In this document: positions 58,841-64,000 of the stretch, one piece after another | How positions within the stretch are numbered: the first letter of the stretch is position 1 | Layout: every line of letters starts with the position of its first letter | Notes under the pieces: model-generated | The model's input: only the letters and a program-made list of their open reading frames with translations | What the model was told of the DNA's origin: nothing | Databases searched by the model: none | Assembly: GCA_045636385.1 (NCBI GenBank) | Contig: JAZTXK010000002.1 | Location: 32,483 to 96,482 of the forward strand | Source: CAG-390 sp045636385 | Lineage (GTDB): Bacteria > Bacillota > Clostridia > Oscillospirales > CAG-272 | DNA length: 64,000 bases | Direction: 5' to 3' | Made by a program: the position numbers and the translations under genes

Positions 58841-59329
58841 CTAAATCAAAATTATCACTATACCCGCAGCAAGGCAGAGCGCGAGCACGCATCTTCCCTT
58901 TCGCTCGCGCGGCAGTTCCTTTTCAAGCCTTTCGTAAACCGAATTAAGCTCGCGCAGACAGATATCGCACCCCGCAATCTCACCCTCGCGATATGACAAC
59001 CCGAGCGCGGAAAGAAAGGAATCCATTATCTCACCGCCGTCCGAATAATATTCTCCCGACCTCAAAAGTCGGCGCAGAGCCTCGATATCGACACATTCCG
59101 ACGCCTCGCATCCTATGCAGATACCGAGAAGCACGCTCTCGTCGCAGTCGCGCAAGATCTCCGCAATCGGTGCGAGATAGCGGTCGATCCTATCGCGAAC
59201 AAAACGCACGAAGGCGATCTGCGCCTCAAGCCGCCGAAGCCTCTCGGCATCCCTTTTCTTTTGTGCCGCACTCCAAAGTACGGCTGAAGACAAAATAACG
59301 ACCGATCCGACGGCTTTAAGTATAAACAA
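58841..59329 (-). CDS. spoIIIAB: Stage III sporulation protein AB
   Basis: A 162-residue protein with a helix at each end: N-terminal (AVGSVVILSSAVLW) and C-terminal (CVLALCLAAGIVIILI), and a long helical core between (RRLEAQIAFVRFVRDRIDRY, SEYYS-like region). It acts with SpoIIIAA as a platform for the channel. Start TTG 59329 follows GGGAGGACACGGG at good spacing and overlaps the spoIIIAA stop by 14 bases. Expected length is about 170. Confidence 0.85.
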   Translation of the reverse strand: MFILKAVGSVVILSSAVLWSAAQKKRDAERLRRLEAQIAFVRFVRDRIDRYLAPIAEILRDCDESVLLGICIGCEASECVDIEALRRLLRSGEYYSDGGEIMDSFLSALGLSYREGEIAGCDICLRELNSVYERLEKELPRERKGRCVLALCLAAGIVIILI

Positions 59330-60209
59330 TTCCCGTGTCCTCCCTCTTGCAGATATCGTAATCAAACCCGAAATCGCCCTTGCGTGAAAGTCCGACGTAC
59401 GCGCCGAAGCAACCGCTTTTGTGCAACGACGCGATCCCCGGCTTGGCGAGAAGCTCATAAAGGCTCCCCGCATGCGCCGTCGCAATAAGCGGAACACCGC
59501 AGTTATGCGCCTCGCAGATCGCATCAGCCTCCGCTCGGTTGCCAATCTCGTCGCAGATTATCAGCTGTGTTCCAAGCGTCCTTGCCGATATCGAGATGCC
59601 TATATGCTTCGGATATCCCGTCAGAATATCCAAGCAAAGTGCTGAACTGTTGAGTGAATATGAAAGCTCACCGCGCGTATCGACAAGGCTCACCCTCCGC
59701 GCATCCTGTCCCGAGGAAAGCTCGGCCGTCAGCGCGCGCAAAAGCGTGGTTTTGCCAACACCGGGCGACGAATAGATCAGAATACCCGAGGCGTAGTGCA
59801 TCTCGCACAGCAGATCGACGAGCTCACGGCCCGCTTTCGGTGCGGGATGAGGGATTCTGATTATCAGCGAATCCATATCATAAATTCCGCAAATTTTTCC
59901 GCCGGACATAGCGGCTCGTCCACACACCCCCACGCGGATTCCGCCGCGCAGGCTTATGTACCCCTCCGCGATCGTGTCGCGAAAGGCGTAGACCGAGCCC
60001 TCGCAAAGCCGCATTACCGTGCGGTCGATCTCACTCCCCGTCATTACCGCGGGCGTTGGTATATTCCTGCCCGCCGACGTCAGCGTCACTCGCCGCCCTC
60101 GGTGAAGTCTGATCTCCTCAACTCGCGGCAAGCCGCTTGCTACCGCCTCGATCTCGCCCCTTATCCTCTCGGGCAAAGCCAACGTAACTATGCTCGGAAT
60201 ATCTGTCAT
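59316..60209 (-). CDS. spoIIIAA: Stage III sporulation protein AA, secretion-type ATPase
   Basis: A 297-residue ATPase with a Walker A SPGVGKTT (148-155) after YISLRGGIRVGVCGRA, and Walker B LIICDEIGNRAEADAI. It is the first gene of the spoIIIA operon, energising the SpoIIIA-SpoIIQ channel that supports the forespore. AAGGAG lies before the ATG. In related species the operon is sigma-E dependent; here I see only a weak candidate promoter (TTGATA, 16 bases, TATAAG at 60301-60328). Confidence 0.93.
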   Translation of the reverse strand: MTDIPSIVTLALPERIRGEIEAVASGLPRVEEIRLHRGRRVTLTSAGRNIPTPAVMTGSEIDRTVMRLCEGSVYAFRDTIAEGYISLRGGIRVGVCGRAAMSGGKICGIYDMDSLIIRIPHPAPKAGRELVDLLCEMHYASGILIYSSPGVGKTTLLRALTAELSSGQDARRVSLVDTRGELSYSLNSSALCLDILTGYPKHIGISISARTLGTQLIICDEIGNRAEADAICEAHNCGVPLIATAHAGSLYELLAKPGIASLHKSGCFGAYVGLSRKGDFGFDYDICKREDTGIVYT

Positions 60210-60361
60210 TTTCTCTCTCCTTGCTTGTCTGCTGATAAAATTTATTCAAAAAATCAAAAAAATATTCCCTCTGCACCAAACCTTTTCGCGTTTTATGACA
60301 CTTATATAGTGAACGGTGAAAATATCAACCTCGGCGTTATATGAGCTCAACTGCGCGGTTA

Positions 60362-60389
60362 TTGACTTTCACTGATTTTTCGGTATAAT
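60362..60389 (+). promoter_or_regulatory. Candidate promoter for the 60497 gene
   Basis: -35 TTGACT (60362-60367), 16-base spacer, -10 TATAAT (60384-60389). A second TATAAT at 60464-60469 lies inside the perfect palindrome TGCTATAATATAGCA, closer to the gene. Confidence 0.65.
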
Positions 60390-60460
60390 ATAAACAGATC
60401 GATCGATTATACCCCAAAACACACATTTTATCCCACATTTAAAAATACAAACGTGCTTTA

Positions 60461-60475
60461 TGCTATAATATAGCA
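60461..60475 (+). promoter_or_regulatory. Palindrome over a second -10 element
   Basis: TGCTATAATATAGCA, a perfect 15-base inverted repeat (centre A) that contains TATAAT at 60464-60469, 28 bases before the start codon. A bound repressor would cover the -10. Confidence 0.5.
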
Positions 60476-60496
60476 AAAGACAAAGGAGTAATGACA

Positions 60497-61141
60497 ATGG
60501 CAAAAAACAATAAGAATACAGCAACCGGATATTTCACTCAACCCAACCGCGATAAGCTTGAGAGTGTCCTTTTCACGGGCGGCGTTGTCGGAATGATAGG
60601 ATTCCTCGTCGGCTGGCTGACCTACTATTGGTGGGCGTCAATGATAGGCTGCTATATTGGGGGAAGCTGTATAATCGCATACATTTTTCTTACAAGTAAG
60701 AAGGTAAAGGACGACGGATACGACGCCCACGTCCGCGAATTCATTGAAAAGAATTCCCTCGAGCCGAAATCAAGCTATAAGCTGAAGCTTTTCGATTGCC
60801 GCCGCGGATATGTAAAGCTCGGCAAGGATCGCAAGCTCCGTTCAAGCATCTACTGCATCTCCGAGTTTGATTTCGGCCGCGAAACCTTCAATCTCAAAGT
60901 GAAAGAGATCGACTTCTGCGCAACTCCCGACGGCGCGCCGCAAGTCAACGAGAGAAGCTATACCCTGCCCATCGGCACCAAGACTTCGATTGAAGAGGTT
61001 GAGATAGACGCACCCGAAGGAAAGAAGACGGCGCAGTATCTCGTGCTCACACCTGACGATGGCGCACCCGTGCGAATCCCCGCAGACACCAACTCTTGCG
61101 ACACCGACGAGATAATCGAGAAGATCAAGCGCAGAAGATGA
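60497..61141 (+). CDS. Hypothetical membrane protein
   Basis: A 214-residue protein with two helices (about residues 25-43 and 48-66: GGVVGMIGFLVGWLTYYWW and MIGCYIGGSCIIAYIFL) and a soluble beta-rich C-terminal part. No family recognised. AAGGAG favours the ATG at 60497 (spacing 8) over one at 60491 (spacing 2). It stands alone between the spoIIIA operon and alaS, with its own terminator. Confidence 0.65.
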   Translation: MAKNNKNTATGYFTQPNRDKLESVLFTGGVVGMIGFLVGWLTYYWWASMIGCYIGGSCIIAYIFLTSKKVKDDGYDAHVREFIEKNSLEPKSSYKLKLFDCRRGYVKLGKDRKLRSSIYCISEFDFGRETFNLKVKEIDFCATPDGAPQVNERSYTLPIGTKTSIEEVEIDAPEGKKTAQYLVLTPDDGAPVRIPADTNSCDTDEIIEKIKRRR

Positions 61142-61142
61142 T

Positions 61143-61171
61143 AAAAAACGCACCGAAACGGTGCGTTTTTT
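61143..61171 (+). terminator. Terminator after the 60497 gene
   Basis: AAAAAACGCACCG/CGGTGCGTTTTTT arms with loop AAA, immediately after the stop codon. Confidence 0.9.
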
Positions 61172-61192
61172 CGTCTTTTTTACACCTTTTTA

Positions 61193-61221
61193 TTGACTTT
61201 TTTCCGTATTCGTGATATAAT
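61193..61221 (+). promoter_or_regulatory. alaS promoter
   Basis: -35 TTGACT (61193-61198), 17-base spacer, -10 TATAAT (61216-61221). No T-box signature lies in the leader of about 50 bases. Confidence 0.85.
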
Positions 61222-61276
61222 ATTTTATCTATGTATTTATTTATATGTAATTTAATTTTCGAAAGGATATAAAGTC

Positions 61277-63907
61277 ATGCAATGGACATCCCTTAACGAC
61301 ATTCGCGAGAAGTATCTTGCTTTCTTTGAATCGAAAGGTCATCTCCGTCTGCCGTCCTATCCCCTTATTCCGCACAACGACAAATCCCTCCTTCTCATCA
61401 ACTCCGGTATGGCACCTATGAAGAAATTCTTCACCGGCGAGGAAATTCCTCCCCGCAACCGTGTCACCACCTGCCAGAAGTGCATCCGTACCCCTGACCT
61501 TGAGCGCGTAGGTCACACCGCTCGTCACGGCACGTTCTTCGAGATGCTCGGTAACTTCTCCTTCGGCGATTACTTCAAGGAGCAGGCTATCGCTTGGGCG
61601 TGGGAATTCCTCACCGTAACCCTTGAGATCCCCGCAGAGCTTCTCTGGCCCTCCATCTACGAACAGGATGAGGAAGCATTCCACATCTGGCACGATCAGA
61701 TCGGCGTTCCCGCAGAGCGCATCGTTCGCCTCGGCAAGGCTGATAACTTCTGGGAGCACGGCTCCGGCCCCTGCGGCCCCTGCTCCGAGATCTACTTCGA
61801 CCGCGGACTCAAGTACGGCTGCGGATCTCCCGACTGTAAGCCCGGTTGCGATTGCGACCGCTTCATGGAGATCTGGAACAACGTATTCTCCCAGTTCAAC
61901 AACGACGGCAAGGGCAACTACACCGAGCTCGCACAGAAGAACATCGATACCGGTATGGGTCTCGAGCGTCTCGCTTGCGTAATGCAGGGCGTTGACAATA
62001 TGTTCGAGGTTGACACCATTCAGAAGGTCATCGGCAAGGTTTGCGAGATCTCCGGCAAGAAATACGGCGACGATAAGATGAACGACATCTCCATCCGTGT
62101 TATCACCGACCATGTCCGCAGTGCTATGTTTATGATTTCCGACACCGTTATCCCCTCCAACGAGGGTCGCGGTTACGTTCTCCGCCGTATCATCCGTCGC
62201 GCTTGCCGTCACGGTAAGCTCCTCGGCATCGACCATCCCTTCCTCGTTGACGTTGTAGCTGTCGCTATCGGCGAAAGCTGCGGCGCATATCCCGAGCTTT
62301 CCGCAAGAGCTGATTATATCAAGAAGGTTCTCTCGATCGAGGAAGAGCGTTTCGACGCTACCATCGACGCAGGACTCTCCATCCTTTCGGGCCTTATCAG
62401 CACCGCAAAGGAGCAGAATGCTAACACCATCTCGGGCGACGACGTATTCAAGCTTTATGATACCTTCGGCTTCCCGATCGACCTCACCCGTGAGATCGCA
62501 GAGGAAAGCGGACTTGCTATCGACGAGGACAGATTCAGCGCACTTATGGCTGAACAGAAGAAGCGCGCACGTGAAGCACGCGCTAACATCGGCGGTTGGG
62601 ACAACTCCTCCAAGTCTCTTATCGAGAATATCGCCGCTACCGAATTTACCGGCTACACCGCACAGAGCACCGAGGCAAAGATCCTTGCCATCATGGTTGA
62701 CGGCGAGCTTGCAGAATCCGTCAGCGAGGGCGATTGCACCATCATTCTCGATCGTACTCCCTTCTACGGTGAGGGCGGCGGACAGATCGGCGACAAGGGT
62801 GTTATCACCGCTGAAGACAAGTCGATCACCGTAACCGACACCAAGAAGACCGACGGCATCTACCTCCACCTCTGCACCGTTGCAAACGGCGTATTCAACG
62901 TTGGCGATACCGTTTGCGCAGAGATCGAAGGCGCACGCCGTGCGGCTATTAAGCGCAACCACTCCGCGGCTCACCTTCTCCAGGCGGCTCTCCGCAAGGT
63001 TCTCGGCGAGCACGTTGAGCAGGCTGGCTCTTACGTAAGTGAGAAGATCTGCCGTTTCGACTTCTCCCACTTCCAGGCTCTTACCGCAGAAGAGATCGCA
63101 AAGGTTGAGGCTCTCGTCAATGCACAGATTCTTGCCGCAAGCGAGATCATCACCAAGGAGACCGACATCGAGACCGCAAAGCGTGAGGGTGCTATGGCAC
63201 TCTTCGGCGAAAAGTACGGTAACACCGTTCGTATGGTCAAGATGGGTGACTTCTCCACCGAGCTTTGCGGTGGTACTCACTGTGCCTGCACCGGCGAGAT
63301 CGGCCTCTTTAAGATCACTTCCGAAACCTCCGTTGCGGCAGGCGTTCGCCGTATCGAGGCTGTAACCGGACTTGGCGTTCTCGAGCTTATGGCTCAGAAG
63401 GATGCCCTCATCCTTGAAACCGCACGCGAGCTCAAGGCTCCCAATCCTGCAGACGTTGCAAAGAAGGCAGCAGCTATCGCTACCGAGCTTGCAAACGCAA
63501 AGCGCGAGATCGAGTCCCTCAACTCCAAGCTCGCGGCTACCAAGCTTGACTCGCTCCTTTCGGGCGCTAAGGCAATCGGTTCTGTAAACCTCTGCACTGC
63601 TCGTTTCGACGGTATGGCAATCGAGGTTGCACGTTCTCTCGCAGACGAGATCAAGGCAAGCCGCAGCGATGTCGTTGCAGTTCTCGCAGTTGCATCCGAG
63701 GGTAAGCTCAACTTCATCACCGTTTGCGGTGCCGATGCAGTTAAGGCAGGTGCACACGCAGGCAAGATCGTATCCGCAGTTGCCGCAGTAACCGGCGGTA
63801 AGGGCGGCGGACGTCCCGATAACGCTATGGCGGGCGGACGTGACGCAGCTCTCATCGACAATGCTCTCGCTGCTGCAGAGACCACTCTCGCAGGTATGCT
63901 TAAATAA
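61277..63907 (+). CDS. alaS: Alanyl-tRNA synthetase
   Basis: An 876-residue class II synthetase. The catalytic core has NDIREKYLAFFESKGHLRLPSY, NSGMAPMKKFFTGEE, GRGYVLRRIIRRACRHGKL; the editing domain has HSAAHLLQAALRKV and the metal motif CGGTHCACTGEIGLFKI; a C-Ala region ends in VAAVTGGKGGGRPDNAM, a family hallmark. All parts are in order, and length is as expected (870-880). It has a strong promoter and biased codons. It is followed by a terminator. Confidence 0.97.
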   Translation: MQWTSLNDIREKYLAFFESKGHLRLPSYPLIPHNDKSLLLINSGMAPMKKFFTGEEIPPRNRVTTCQKCIRTPDLERVGHTARHGTFFEMLGNFSFGDYFKEQAIAWAWEFLTVTLEIPAELLWPSIYEQDEEAFHIWHDQIGVPAERIVRLGKADNFWEHGSGPCGPCSEIYFDRGLKYGCGSPDCKPGCDCDRFMEIWNNVFSQFNNDGKGNYTELAQKNIDTGMGLERLACVMQGVDNMFEVDTIQKVIGKVCEISGKKYGDDKMNDISIRVITDHVRSAMFMISDTVIPSNEGRGYVLRRIIRRACRHGKLLGIDHPFLVDVVAVAIGESCGAYPELSARADYIKKVLSIEEERFDATIDAGLSILSGLISTAKEQNANTISGDDVFKLYDTFGFPIDLTREIAEESGLAIDEDRFSALMAEQKKRAREARANIGGWDNSSKSLIENIAATEFTGYTAQSTEAKILAIMVDGELAESVSEGDCTIILDRTPFYGEGGGQIGDKGVITAEDKSITVTDTKKTDGIYLHLCTVANGVFNVGDTVCAEIEGARRAAIKRNHSAAHLLQAALRKVLGEHVEQAGSYVSEKICRFDFSHFQALTAEEIAKVEALVNAQILAASEIITKETDIETAKREGAMALFGEKYGNTVRMVKMGDFSTELCGGTHCACTGEIGLFKITSETSVAAGVRRIEAVTGLGVLELMAQKDALILETARELKAPNPADVAKKAAAIATELANAKREIESLNSKLAATKLDSLLSGAKAIGSVNLCTARFDGMAIEVARSLADEIKASRSDVVAVLAVASEGKLNFITVCGADAVKAGAHAGKIVSAVAAVTGGKGGGRPDNAMAGGRDAALIDNALAAAETTLAGMLK

Positions 63908-63909
63908 AT

Positions 63910-63946
63910 AAAAACATCCTCTCCGAACTTCGGAGAGGATGTTTTT
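63910..63946. terminator. Terminator after alaS (convergent)
   Basis: AAAAACATCCTCTCCG/CGGAGAGGATGTTTTT arms with a 5-base loop and T-rich edges, symmetric enough to serve both strands. Confidence 0.92.
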
Positions 63947-63959
63947 TCATATAAAAAAT

Positions 63960-64000
63960 TCACCAAGTCGGATCGTAGCCATGTCGTTCTGTGAGCCAAG
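63960..64000 (-). CDS. C-terminal end of an unidentified gene cut by the window edge
   Basis: The last 12 codons of a minus-strand frame reading WLTERHGYDPTW and a TGA stop at 63960-63962. The frame is open to the window edge and ends next to a terminator shared with alaS. There is too little to name a family; the next bases to the right would decide it. Confidence 0.4.
   Translation of the reverse strand, partial: WLTERHGYDPTW

Noticed and set aside
60301..60328. Sigma-E promoter for spoIIIA
   Set aside because: Only a weak TTGATA-N16-TATAAG is present, which does not match the sigma-E -35/-10 consensus well enough to call.
61241..63757. 838-codon open frame on the strand opposite alaS
   Set aside because: alaS is a complete family match with promoter and ribosome site. 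The opposite frame is a mirror of biased codons and its translation is Cys/Leu-rich without homology; no ribosome site.

Overview
The window looks like a chromosome segment of a spore-forming, anaerobic, fermentative Clostridia member (Bacillota; probably an uncultivated gut or rumen Oscillospirales- or Christensenellales-like lineage). The evidence is a complete spoIIIA engulfment-channel operon, a glycyl-radical pyruvate formate-lyase with its activase, acetate kinase, a Trp-specific T-box leader, TmcAL, the short HisG/HisZ pair, and several Thr/Glu/Ala-rich surface lipoproteins. Genus cannot be fixed from sequence alone. Intergenic DNA is AT-rich with textbook sigma-A promoters and strong intrinsic terminators.

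Layout. 0-1.5 kb: end of a CofE-like ligase and a lipoprotein. 1.5-10.2 kb: an eleven-gene minus-strand histidine operon (yerC-hisZ-G-D-C-B-H-A-F-IE-K) behind one strong promoter whose -10 abuts an inverted repeat. 10.2-12.7 kb: trpB2 plus a HAD hydrolase behind a Trp T-box. 12.7-14.9 kb: two small membrane proteins and an ECF sigma/membrane partner pair. 14.9-21.9 kb: two AraC regulators, a divergent FAD oxidoreductase, a GDPD phosphodiesterase and an SGNH-like lipoprotein. 22-26.2 kb: pflB-pflA-chrA-chrA, all translationally coupled. 26.3-28.9 kb: a four-gene operon of mostly unknown function. 29-39.1 kb: a PHP phosphoesterase, then an Opp/Dpp-type importer (with both ATPases fused) followed by two amidohydrolases. 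39.1-40.3 kb: an XRE regulator. 40.4-47.8 kb: a carbohydrate-oriented block (GH43 lipoprotein, two SGNH lipoproteins, L-rhamnose mutarotase, URO-D-like protein, ADP-ribosylglycohydrolase). 47.9-50.2 kb: an accessory-looking patch with a 27-residue membrane peptide, an AT-rich orphan gene, an unusual symmetric hairpin array and tRNA-Gln. 50.2-54.4 kb: DUF3048 lipoprotein, a small conserved protein, TmcAL, acetate kinase. 54.5-60.2 kb: spoIIIAA-AH with a P-loop ATPase. 60.5-64 kb: a membrane protein, alaS and the C-terminus of one more gene.

How the parts work together. The his operon encodes every step from PRPP+ATP to histidine, probably repressed by its own first gene. PFL plus acetate kinase give formate, acetyl-CoA and ATP; the phosphotransacetylase is not in the window. 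The dpp and GH43/RhaM blocks suggest use of peptide-like and pectin/hemicellulose-like substrates. The least explained items are the eight-copy GTGATAT hairpin array at 49.90-50.07 kb, the short peptide gene with a CRP/FNR-like box at -41, and the chromate-transporter pair fused translationally to pflBA.
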